Assembly (NCBI GenBank): GCA_035578175.1
Contig: JAQMRL010000001.1
Coordinates: 63,201,553 to 63,265,552 of the forward strand
Reading direction: 5' to 3'
DNA length: 64,000 nt
From: Catonia carolina
Lineage: Eukaryota > Arthropoda > Insecta > Hemiptera > Achilidae
A program made the position numbers and the translations under genes. The notes below the pieces were generated by a model. That model searched no databases. It had not been told where the DNA came from and saw only the letters and a list, made by a program, of their open reading frames with translations. Within the stretch, counting starts at the first letter, position 1; every line of letters begins with the position of its first letter. Positions 53,233 through 64,000 of this stretch are shown piece by piece.

Positions 53233-56200
53233 ATGGCAGTTAATTTGACAAAACACAAAGAATCAATTTTGGGTGCTTGGAAAGACGTAGTGGATGACAA
53301 ATCGAAAACAGACTGGTGAGCAATTGATTTTGTTTTCATGTTTCTAGAACACTGGGCGAGTTTCTCCTAATTTGTTATTCTAGAAATATTTTTTATGGTT
53401 CACTACTTTTTTAAGCTAAAATTAATAATTTGTAGTTGATTTGTATAATGATGTATAATACTAACATCAGTTTCTTTGTGTTAACGAATTTTTGTAGTTA
53501 TATTATAATGTTTTTATTCTGAAGACCTTTATTTCGATAAACAGATCTAGGTTAATGACCATAAATAGTAGTGAAATAAAAAATTTTGTAAATGTTGTTA
53601 TAATATGTTATAGTCTGCGAATTGTAGAATAGGGGTTACCCAAAGTATTACACAGTATTTCTTAAAGTCTGAATTTGTTCTAGTTAGCCCAAACCGTCGT
53701 AGGTAATGAAATACAACGCTAGTGTTTTATGACACATGTAAGTTAAAGCAATTCGTTTTCTTTTTTAAAAAACTTTATCAGTTCCTTGATACGTAACTAA
53801 AGTTAGATATGTCTGAAAGTTTTCACAGAGATCATATAGGTGCTCGAAATTCATGAAAAACAGATTTTATAAGTTAGGTTAGGCTTAAGTAGATTTTCAA
53901 AAGTTAGGCTTATCCTATAAAAGTATTTAAATTTTACGCTCAGGACATCATATAAATTTATATTTAAGCTTGTGTTGTGTTGATGTTTGGTGAAGGTCTT
54001 CAGTTGTATTTTTCTTAAAATGGATTTAAGTGTGCAGGTGTACAGACAGTATAGTGTGCAGGATCAACATTTGTTGGGACACTGTTAAGGTTTTGTTAAA
54101 TTAATCAAAAGGTCCACATAAAGATGAGAAACACGTACATTAGGATTGATACTGAGTATTGATTTTTTCTTAGGAGATGTTAAAAATTTTGTTTGTGTGC
54201 ACTAAGTGCTATTAAAACCACATATAAATACTGACATTTTCCTTCAATACTGCTAATGTTAAAGCCGTTAGCAATATTATTTTAGAAAAAATGATTGTGC
54301 TTACCGAAGTATTTTTCTGTGGTTTCTCTTTGCTAATATGATGCAACATTATTTACATTGTAAAATGCGAATTACATTGAGTCTGGAATGATCAAGTTTT
54401 TAATGGTTAAATAATTTTACATCTCTCACTGTTACTTGTTATTGTAGTTGAATGTCTTTTTGTTATTTTGTGTGTTGTTTTCAGGGCACTGTTTGGTTAT
54501 GAAGGGCAGACAAATGATCTCAAAGTTGTTAGCAAAGGCGGTAAGGATTATTAAAACTTATTAAATTTTCAAAAAGTAATTACTATCAATTTAATACTTT
54601 CAGTGAAAAATGCGTAGAACTAATAATTTATATATGCTCTTAATCGTTCTTTTTAATGTGTGTGTAAACATTGGATTTATAATGTTATTAGATCTATCAT
54701 ATTCAATTTCTTTTTTATGAATAGTTTGTTTTTGGAATGGAATTAACAAATTAAATTACTATCTTGTTGAAATAGTTATGGTTATCATTTAGTAAAAAAT
54801 AATGTGAAAATTGAGTAGCTCGTAAGTCAACACAAAACTAAATTAATATTTTAAGAAGGTTATGATATAAAATTTATCCTGTTTTATGTGTCGCAGTAGT
54901 TTTCAGTAATTTAGCAAGATATAGTGTATCTTTATGTAACCTTGTCTTAAACTAAATTTTACATTATTACTAGAGTTGCTTTCATCAAGACCTTTTAATA
55001 TAAACAGAGAAATTTTGCCTTAAACTCTACGATTTTTCATTACACGCCTACCTGTTGTGAATACGATTCCTTTTCATTATTTTGTTAATTTCCATTTTCA
55101 CCGCTGATCACGCATCAAGCACGTGATGGAGGCTTCTACTTTTATGGCTGTTTTCTCAGGTCAGGTCAATTTGTACTGTTCAATTTCATTCTGGGAATGC
55201 TTGGTAGTGTTTTGGTACACTACAGTTTGCTTCATTTGTATTTGTTTTTACTAGTAAATTTCACGTTGGCTGTAATTATTTTTTAACTACAACATTTTGA
55301 CAAAAAGAATTTAGCACACGGGTTATACTTTGTGTAGCAATGAAAGTGCTAACTATTTGTATGTAGTCTTGTCTTAATTGATATGATCTGAGCCTGTTTC
55401 ATGCATACAAAAATTTAGAACAAAAGGTCTTAAGTATTTGAAATAACGTGATCATAATATAAAGCCATTAACTATAAAAGATAATACACAATATACTAGG
55501 AAATAAAAAATACTTTCCGTTTATTGTAAACTTTAAAAACTTGAAGACAATCCAATGTTTTTGAAATTTTATGAGTTTTGAAAGTGCAACGTATAGAATT
55601 TTTTTTGTGTGTATTTTCAACTAATTCACATGGGTACAACTTCAGCAGAAATGTAGTATTTCTTTTTAAATATAAAGTGATTTCACCTCAGATTTACCTA
55701 ATAATTTTAACAAGCTACAGGTAATTTTCAAGATGATAACAAATGTAATTGCTTTTTGCAGATTGTGGCATTGATGAACTACGTGAGGATTTGAACAGTG
55801 GCAAAATAATGTATGCTTTTTGCAAAGTATTAGATCCAAAAACAAGCTTACACAAATTTGTTCTCATTAATTGGGTAACTATTTTTTTTAAACACAATAT
55901 TAAAATTTTTCTTACTATACTTCTTTATTGTTAATAATTATTTGCGTTTTAAAATTTTTCAGTGACTATTTGAATTGTTATTTAATATTTGTAATAAATA
56001 AAATTATTTTTGTTAATAGTTGGCCTAATATAAATTATTTAAAGTGCATTTATCATCTCTCTGTTTATGTTATTAGTTATTGGCCTATATTTTTAGTAGG
56101 GAGTTATTGTTAAGATATTACGTTCAATGTTTAATACTGTAGATGTTTTGTAGTTTATTTGTATGTGTATATGACCTGATGATTAATGATATTTGTTAAT

Positions 56201-59200
56201 TTTGTCATAATAAATTCCTTCTATTACACAGTTACTTAATTCTATAGCTCACTATTTGTTTTTTGTTTTCTGAATATTTATAACTAGGGCCTAATACTGT
56301 CCATTGTAGACAAATTATGTTTCAGTTATCCACTTCCTAGAATGGAATTGTAGAAAACAATTCCATTTCTGTTTCTTCTCTAGTACCCAGTGAACAGTGA
56401 TAAGATATGTTGATAAAGTCTCAGAGTTGCAAACGATTGTAACTTTTTTAATAGTAACAGGTTTAATTGTACAACTTAATCTTTGGTTGCCAGTTGTTGG
56501 ATTAAATTGGGAAATGTTATTTATTGAACCTAAGTACCATAATTGTACACCATGAAATTTTTTACACGCTACAAGAAAGTCAAAGAAAGATAAAAATTTC
56601 TTAGTTTACAAGTCGTTTTCCTTGTCCGATTTTCATTTTCCAAACTAGGCCCTAAATGAATCAGGTTGTTGACTAACAACTTATCTTTAGTAGATGAGGT
56701 CTTCACATTTTCAAATTTAATCTTTGAATATATAAAATGAAATAATCAAAATATTGTTTATTAATTACAATACTGTAAAATTCTAATACTACAATAATAT
56801 TCTAATTCTACAATACTGTAGAACTGCTTTAATTCTAATAGCATTGTTTAAATTAATAAAAGTCTAATTTAAGATTTGGTTTTTAGTATGTGTGTATACA
56901 TGTACACAAGTGTGTGTGATTCTTTGGTGCATAAACCAGGTTAATGTAAAGGAGACTGTAATGGTGGCCTTAGGTATTGCAGCTCTGGGTGGCAGTGAGA
57001 CTTGCTAGTCTTCAAATAGCATGCCTGTTTACATACCACAGGGATTGTTGCTGGTGTTTCGACTGCAGATTTGGAGGTGATCCTTGGTTACTTCTAGACT
57101 TTGTTAATGGTGGTGAGGCAAGGATAGGGACTTAAAGGCTAAGAATCAACAGCATGTGGAGGTAAAACCCACGTGTTGGAAATTTTGTGATTCCTGAAAT
57201 GGTCGTACACCATATTTTGGACATTGTTTATTAAGTAATACCTGTGTAGTATTTTTTTTGAGACCATTTACGTTACAAATGGATTGACAAAAATGATATC
57301 AAGGGACTCACTGAATGAGTAGGCCTGGTTTGGTATATGGGTGGATATACCTCCTACGGTGAATGATGATTTAGGTGCTAGAATACATGGTGTTCCCCTT
57401 TGGAGTGACATATCTGTTTCTTTGGGGAGATTCTTTGTACACTGCTGTATTTTAGGTGGAAGTACTGGCTAGTATTATCTGTGTATGAGAATTTGAAGAG
57501 TAATATAAGGGTAGCCATATCACATTCTCTCAGACAGTCGTGGATTAGTGCGGTACACTAGAGGTATTGGAATCTTAACTGCTGGAACAAAGCACAGTAA
57601 GAGAATGAAGGGCGTAATATCCCATAATCTTGGTTCAACAGTACTTGTTCTAGGCAGAAAGCAGCTTAGGTTGGTTATAGGCCTGTTAATGGGGAATCAT
57701 CACCTTAGGAAACATCTATGCAGCATGGTGATCTTTAGTGCTGTTGTATGGGGAGAGAGAAAAATCTGCCTTCTATTATATCTTTGACTGCAAAGCATTT
57801 ACTGATAAGAGGCATTCACTCTTCAAACAAATCAACCTGAAGAACAATCTCCTACAGAAATACATGGTATGCAGTCTTGTAAAACTTATACAAGAGTAGG
57901 AACTGTTTGCTGAGTGAATTAGGAGTGATCTGCAGTATCTTTAGGTGACTAAAAGAACCACCTAATCCATCCAATAAAATCACTCCATCTATGTGTCTGA
58001 TTTTTACAGAAGTGTGTGTATATTAAACATTTTCTTTTTACACTTTAGTACTAGGATTAAAATTCAATCATTTTCCGTTGCATTGTCCATTTTAGAATGA
58101 AATTTTATTCATTTACTTTTGCAGCAAGGTGAAGGTGCTCCAAATTTACGAAAGGGTACATGTGCTAATCATATAAGAGATGTTTCAAATATCCTGAAAG
58201 GCGCTCACATTACAATAAACGCACGAACTGAGGAGGAAGTTGATACAGAGTTGATCATTGAAAAACTTTCGAAATCCACCGGTTCTGCATACAGTTTTAA
58301 GGAGAGGACTGAAACTGTTAAAGAAAGTGGTCCAGTGGTATGTATGAGATATTAAATTGTTAAATAATCCATTGCATATGATTTATTTTGAAAGATATAT
58401 TCAGTTTTGAAGAAACTCATTTTTAATTATTTAATGGAAAGTAACAAATTAAACATTTATGAAATAGTATGAAAATACAATAAAAGAGATAAAAATAAAA
58501 TTCTGGAGCTTCCTTACTTGGTTAAAGCATAACAGAATTATCAAAAAATCAATTTTGTGTTGTCTTATTCTTTCTACATTCTTGTATATTTTTCTAGGGT
58601 ACAACTTACAAACGAGTTATTCCTAGGCAGGAAATAAACACGAGTGAAAGGGATAAATTTTGGCAGAAAGAAGAGGAAGAGGAAAAGAGGAGGATAGAGG
58701 AAGAAAATAATAAAAGGGTCAAGGAACGTCTTAGAATAGAAGAGGAGTTACGGAAAAGAGAGGTAAACATATAATTAGGCATGTTTCTTATGTCTATGGT
58801 TACAGCTTTCTAACTTGAATATTGTTGGGACTTTGGTATAGTCTCCATACGAAGTAATGCTACCTTGGATGGCTGCGTTGGCAAGCTGTGGGTAGACTAC
58901 AAGGCAGCAGAATTAAGTGGATTGGATTGCTACCGGATCTCATTGTACTTGCATAGGATAGTCTGAATATGGTCATTTCCAGTTACCGGGATGATTGCTG
59001 AGCAATGGGCACTCCTTGTGTGATATATGTATATGGGTCAATCCATGTCAATTCAACCACACCGTGACACCCAAGTTCTCAGATTTTGATGAAACTTGGT
59101 ATAATTGTTCATTTTTGGCCTCTAAGTAACCATGTCAAATATTTTTGCAGTATGTTGAATGGTTTATTTTTTACAGCTTATTGAAGTTTTTGTTATTTAA

Positions 59201-62200
59201 TGGTTTTTGATCATCGGGCAGACGAACGCAATTATTGTGACCTTAAAAGACAAAAAAAATTCATAGCTTCCTTATTTACCAATTAATAATGATGAAATTT
59301 TTTATGAGGATACTGTAATGTATAAGGAATTGAGAAAAAATGCTACTTTTTGAACAAGTAACCATTTTTAGTGTGAAAAAAATCCTTAAAGATCATTTTT
59401 TACATGTTTTTCATTGATATTCAGGGTTTTACGGAAACAGCAATATCTTCAAAAGGGTCAAGAGTAATCAAAAAACTCTTTTTATGTACTTGTTGTATAA
59501 AGTTTGCTCTATTATTTGAAGTAATAAAATTGATGGCATTTTCATTCCTTCAATTAAAATTTTTACTTCAAAGGTAGAAGTTAGTCATTTTTATTTTTAT
59601 CCTTGTATTGACTACACAGCAAATTAGAACATAGTTAAATTATTTCTCATTTTTATTCAAAATATCATATTTCTGCTAACTATACATTTGGCAACAATTA
59701 GTATAATATTAATTAATACCTTAAGCATTTCAAAGCTCTCGACACAATTTATTTGCAAGAATAAATTCGGCAATACCATTTGATAGTTCAGATACAGAAA
59801 AATATTTGATGTGGTTACTTGAGGCAAAAAATGAACAATAATACCAAGTTTCATCAAAATCTAAGGACTTGGGTGTCAAATTATTAATTTTTTGGTTGAT
59901 TTGAAGTGGACTGACCCACATGGTAGAAAATATAAGAAGGATGGTTAGTTTTTGCCAGTGAAAACATGGGAGGTGGAACCTTGTTGACAATGAAGCTGTG
60001 GGATAGAGAGTCCCACCTAGTCTTGCTTTAGTCCCCACAATTTGCATCTATAAATAAATTGACCAATAATTAACATTCTTTTTTGTACTCTATTCTAGAT
60101 TGAAGAAGCTGCTGTTAGAGAAGCAAAGATAAAAGAAAGAAGTGCTAGTATAACAGTTCAAAGAGAAGCTGAGAAAAATGTAAGACAGGAAAGAATAGAA
60201 GAAAGAACAGCTGATGAAGATGATGATAGAGAACAACAAGAAATTGAACGAAGAACACGAAGTGAAGTTTTAAGGCAACAGAGGAATCAAGTATGTGACT
60301 CACAGTATTTAATATTAGTAATAGTTTAAGGGTAAAGTTTGTTGGTATTAATAAAAGATCACATATGTTTGTTCTTTTGGATGGAGTTTCCATGAATAAT
60401 TTTTGAGATATGAAAGGCAAATCTTGTTGGAAGATTGTCAACTTCATCATGGCTTTGAATTGGAGTGTTTTAAGGCAACTATACATAAATATATGTCTAA
60501 AAAATATTGTCAACTGACCATTTAATAAGTAATTCAGACACAAAAAAAATCTTGCGTGTGTAAATAAATACATAAATAAATAACCGGTAATAAATAAACT
60601 AGTACAGTAGAATTAGTAATTTTATCCGCCTTTATTCCTTTTCAGATTTTCAGGTATGTGTCTTCATTGTAATTGTACCTGTTACGTGACTTACTGTTTA
60701 TGTCAGTGATTCCTCTTTATTCAAAATGATTGTGTGTGTTTGTATGTCACTAATTTAATCTTTTTAATGATTGAATTTAAAAATTAATTAAGTTTGAATT
60801 TATTCTATAATTCTTTTCACCATTGATGAGCTCTGCTATTCCACATATTTAGACCAATTTTAGAACGTTTGCCAGCATTGTCAGATTGTATGAATGTATC
60901 AGCCTGACAAACATTACATGTGTATGCATATAAGAGCCACAGTATTTCACTCATGTTTTGCGTCTTACTGAACACGTCGATTATAGAGCGCTGATGAAAT
61001 ATACAGTCGACCTCGGATATAACGTGGTTGAAGGGACGAACGTATTTGAGCGCTATAAACGAGGTAGCTTTGTAACCGAGTTTACAATAAACGAGTTTGT
61101 AAACGACGGAAATACTGTATGTAGGGTTAAAAAAGCATACTTTGTACTTTATAATTAGTTACTGGCTAGTTTATTTCAATTTATTACACATAGAGTATTA
61201 CATATTTAAAAATATTTAATAAAAACTAATAAAACATAATTATTACAGTACACACAATTACAAATTATTATTTAAAAACTAAAAGTTACCCAACACAATA
61301 TTTTTTTTACACTACTTTAAAAAAGTCTTTGATATTTTTTTGTACTTTTCTTGAAAGTAAAAATTTTTGTTCTATATCACTTGAAATTTTATACAAGTTT
61401 AATAAAATTGTATCGTCACTGTCATTTTCCCTCTTGCACTCATAAAATGAAATTAACTGGCTTACTTGGTTTAGAGCTTCCGTGTACGTTGGAGGTTCTT
61501 GTGGTCCGTCTTCCACTTCTACTTCTTCTTCAAACTCATTTTCGTCGGTGTTATTTGCTTGTAGAACTTGGCTGATAATCTCTTGGTCAGTGCTAGTTCC
61601 ATTGGTTACAACATCCTCGTTGAAAGAAATGAATGATTGTAGGTCTTGAGGTATGTTGTACTGCTGAATCCATTCGCTCAATGGCATGTCATAGTCGTCA
61701 TCAAGGTTTTCTGGATTTGTAAACAAGCCAGCGTGGTTGAAACAGCGTTGATTTTGAAACTTCAATCCACGCCTTTTGGAGAAACCGACAAGCATCAAGT
61801 AATGTCACTTTTCCGAAGTTTAAAGTGTCTTGTTCTTGAAGAATACATACCGCTAATTTCTTTCTGTAGTGAGCTTTTAAGCTCTTGATAACTCCTTGGT
61901 CCATTGGCTGGAGTACACTTGTACAGTTCGGAGGCAAGAAGATGGGTTTTATGCTCTTGAGCTCTTTGATATTTGGATGCGCTGTACAGTTGTCTACTAG
62001 CAGGGCAATTTTTCTTCTCTTCTTAACTAGTTCTTCATCCCAATTTCTAATTTCTTCCTCGAAAATCTCTGAAGTCATCCAGGCTTTCTTGTTTGATCGA
62101 TATTTCGCAGGCAATCGTTTTACAGATTTGAAACATCGGGGATTTCTCGATTTACCAATCACTAAAAGGTCCCGCTTTTCTGTTCCAGTCATATTTGCAC

Positions 62201-63871
62201 ACACGAACACAGTGCTACGTTCTTTTGATAGTTTTCCGCCAATGCACTTCTCCCCTTTGAATTTTAAAGTGTTTTGTGGTGCTAGTTTAAAAAAAAGGCC
62301 AGTCTCATCCCCGTTAAAAATGTTTTCACTACCATACTCGTCTATAATTTTCGGCCACTCTGTTGCAATCCATTCGCGCGGTACACTTTGGTTCACTTCC
62401 TTTGCTTCACCACATATTTTACCAAAGACAATGTTATGTCGTTTCTTAAACCGGTCAATCCAACCACTGCTACACACCAAGTCCAAGTTCATAAGTTCTG
62501 CTAACTGTTGAGCTTTTGTTAACATAATGTAGCCACTAAGTGGTGTGTCGGAACTGCGCTGCTCCTTAAACCACTTCAATAGGGCTTGATCTAAGTCTTC
62601 ATGCTTCGTTGTTCTCATTCTTTTAGATTCTTTGTTGTTGTCGTAACTGCAGTAGGTTGATTTAATTTTCTCTTTAGAACTCCATATGCCACAAACTGTT
62701 GAACCAGCCAACCCCAACTTTCGACACACATCGATTTGTTTTTCAACTTTCTCTAAGCACGCGATCACTTCAAGTTTTAAGTCAAATGATAAGGCTTTTC
62801 TTTTTGCCATGATGTTAGCGCACAATACAAAACGCAAAACTGAAACGTAACGATCACGGACTATTAACAGAATATACTGTATACGAGCAACACCATGGGC
62901 ACACTGTTGTGGGTTCAGAAGATTGAATTGAAGCTTTCTCCCCACTAAGGCATACAGACATGTGTGAGGGTGAGAACGCCTGGCAGGAAATGACTCAACT
63001 CACGATGTTTGTGTAGCCTGCAACAAAATTCTAAGAATTCTCACTAAGGCATACAGACATTTGTGTGAGCGTGAGAACGCCTGGCAGGAAATGACTCAAC
63101 TCACGTTGTTTGTGTAGCCTGCAACAAAATTCTAAGAAAGGGCCCCTTTCTATTCTAAACAGCGCTGTATCCGAGTTCACAAAGCGTTATAACCGAGCCT
63201 AAATACATGTTAACTTAATATAGAAGACTGGGGACATTTTGAAAATAGCGCTATAACCGATATAGCTTTCTAACCGAGGGCGTACTAACCGAGGTCGACT
63301 GTATAACAGAGCTACAACAGCAAGTTTTGGTAACGTTGCTGCCAAGTCATTGGCTAGATATGAAGTGGGTGGGGGCAATGCATATGTTCAGAGCTCACAA
63401 TGCTGAAAAATAGTATAGAGATTAAAACTTTTTTACTTTTCAGGAAGCACAGAGTCTTATTTCAAAACGTACGATTGATGCCCGTGCTGTTTTTGAACAA
63501 AATACATCAGCTGGTCAAATACTTCAAAGGAGAGCTTCCTATAATACTCCTTCTAATCCTGTAGCTTCTAATCAAATTGGTAAAGTATTTTTTGTAATTA
63601 GTTTTTTAAAATTTCAATAAACAATGGAATACGAGTGTACAAAGAAGTACTAATAGCAATTCTAGAGAGTTATTGTGTAAATTATTGTGAAGCTTATATT
63701 TACCATTATACAGAAATAATTTTTTTTTCAGAAAATACAAATGTTACATCACCAGTCACTAATAAAGTATCCTGGCCTCCTACAAATAATCATAATAATA
63801 ACATTAGTGAGGCTGTTCAACAACCAACTTCTCCAACTGTTAATAATACGGAACAGATTAGCAATAACCAA
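53233..63871 (+). CDS. Abp1: drebrin-like / actin-binding protein 1, first eight coding exons
   Basis: Exons 53233-53315, 54485-54540, 55762-55874, 58125-58337, 58598-58762, 60099-60290, 63444-63579, 63732-63871, GT-AG and phase-consistent; 1,098 bp, 366 residues so far. The ADF-homology domain covers about residues 5-135: [54 protein letters not shown] and [17 protein letters not shown] charged Glu/Arg-rich coiled coil follows (about 160-275), then [20 protein letters not shown], a conserved post-coil motif, and an Asn/Pro/Ser-rich linker. The C-terminal SH3 domain lies beyond the right edge. Abp1 binds F-actin and, through SH3, dynamin and other endocytic proteins. The start fits the family (MAVNLTKH...). 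Confidence 0.95.
53316..55761. other. Abp1 introns 1 and 2, nothing recognised
   Basis: AT-rich; apart from exon 2 (54485-54540) no coding motif, repeat end or strong structure was found. Confidence 0.5.
57250..57920 (+). pseudogene. LINE remnant with RNase H and C-terminal region
   Basis: Broken plus-strand frames show an RNase H-like stretch ([33 protein letters not shown]) followed by [20 protein letters not shown] and a degenerate cysteine block. RQ-R-V-GLLTGH-HLRKHLH is the segment after RNase H in insect non-LTR elements. Many stops. In Abp1 intron 3. Confidence 0.6.
59035..59917. mobile_element. 883-bp non-coding element with >100-bp inverted repeats
   Basis: The left end GGGTCAATCCATGTCAATTC and the right end (read inward GGGTCAGTCCACTTCAAATC) lead into a long shared block with GACACCCAAGT, TAGATTTTGATGAAACTTGG and ATTGTTCATTTTT-GCCTC. 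Similarity continues to about 130 bases inside each end. No frame in the interior. A target duplication was not recognised. It lies in Abp1 intron 5. Confidence 0.78.
61307..62810 (-). pseudogene. Tigger transposase (CENP-B/DDE_1) with one frameshift
   Basis: ATG at 62810 starts [20 protein letters not shown], a psq-type helix-turn-helix, followed by a CENP-B-type helix-turn-helix with [13 protein letters not shown]. The catalytic core is [23 protein letters not shown] and [20 protein letters not shown], with 30 residues between the last two aspartates. Near 61750 the frame shifts by one: the upstream frame ends in an aberrant SRKP tail, the downstream frame continues with [19 protein letters not shown] and an acidic C-terminus to 61307. 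The frameshift lies after the catalytic residues. The longer frame from 62945 begins at a non-ATG codon and is not the start. Confidence 0.9.
62944..63138. repeat. 99-bp tandem duplication in the Tigger 5' region
   Basis: Units begin at 62944 and 63043 (ACTAAGGCATACAGACAT) and share GAACGCCTGGCAGGAAATGA and TGTAGCCTGCAACAAAATTC with few differences. They lie upstream of the transposase start, where promoter or transposase-binding repeats would be expected. Confidence 0.85.
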
Positions 63872-64000
63872 GTAAGTATTTTTTTATTATTTACTAGCAA
63901 ACCCCTACTTGCGGTGCTTCAAGGCAAACTAAATTTAAAGCGTACAGTGTGGTGTATCATTAACCAATGAGCTTTGTCCAGGTAAACTCAGCTGTGTGTG

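Larger units (their letters stand above)
61004..63301 (-). mobile_element. Tigger-type transposon, 2,298 bp
   Basis: Ends CAGTCGACCTCGGATATAAC (left) and CAGTCGACCTCGGTTAGTAC (right, read inward), each flanked by TA (61002-61003 and 63302-63303). GCGCTATAAACGAGG-like motifs repeat subterminally on both sides. One minus-strand transposase gene fills the middle. In Abp1 intron 6, opposite in strand to the gene. Confidence 0.93.

Noticed and set aside
60145..60573. 142-codon minus-strand frame
   Set aside because: Antisense to Abp1 exon 6, whose purine-rich coiled-coil codons leave the other strand open.

Overview
This is a eukaryotic nuclear window, almost certainly from an insect. It is AT-rich, host genes are split by GT-AG introns, and every stretch between exons is packed with transposons typical of insects: mariner, pogo/Tigger, hAT MITEs, Penelope-like elements, RTE-like and jockey-like LINEs, and tRNA-derived SINEs. 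Some repeats (the AATTAACCA-type SINE body and the TTACTTTC...GGAAAGTA terminal repeats) look to me like those of hemipterans or related orders, but the order is not established. There is no bacterial-style operon, Shine-Dalgarno site or CRISPR array.

Three host genes are present. (1) A GRK4/5/6-type G protein-coupled receptor kinase (Drosophila Gprk2-like) on the minus strand: its first three coding exons are at 13882-13831, 10983-10888 and 6315-6200, and the rest lies beyond the left edge. (2) A complete eight-exon sideroflexin 1/3 gene on the plus strand, 14785-33959, 321 codons, coding for a mitochondrial inner-membrane serine carrier. (3) The first eight coding exons of a drebrin-like / Abp1 actin-binding adaptor on the plus strand, 53233-63871, which runs off the right edge before the SH3 domain. 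Genes 1 and 2 are head-to-head with about 0.9 kb between start codons, so they probably share a bidirectional promoter region.

Layout. 1-6200: GRK intron 3, with the end of a mariner, a SINE with a 13-bp target duplication, a 500-bp palindrome carrying two opposed hammerhead ribozyme motifs, and degenerate Penelope-like reverse transcriptase and GIY-YIG endonuclease remnants. 6200-13882: GRK exons with a nearly intact mariner, a hAT MITE and LINE debris. 14785-33959: sideroflexin, introns loaded with LINE, SINE and Penelope pieces. 33960-53232: intergenic transposon cluster: fold-back elements, an unusual DUF7869-like element with a probable 4-bp target duplication, a deleted mariner inside a hairpin, and a 5.1-kb pogo-type element whose intron holds a second, intact IS630/Tc1-type transposase with very wide D-to-E spacing. 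53233-64000: Abp1, with a LINE remnant, an 883-bp non-coding inverted-repeat element and a Tigger element in its introns.

The host genes do not form a functional pathway. The main biological interest is in the mobile elements: the paired hammerheads, the transposase inside another transposase's intron, and several elements disabled by only one visible nonsense codon or frameshift.
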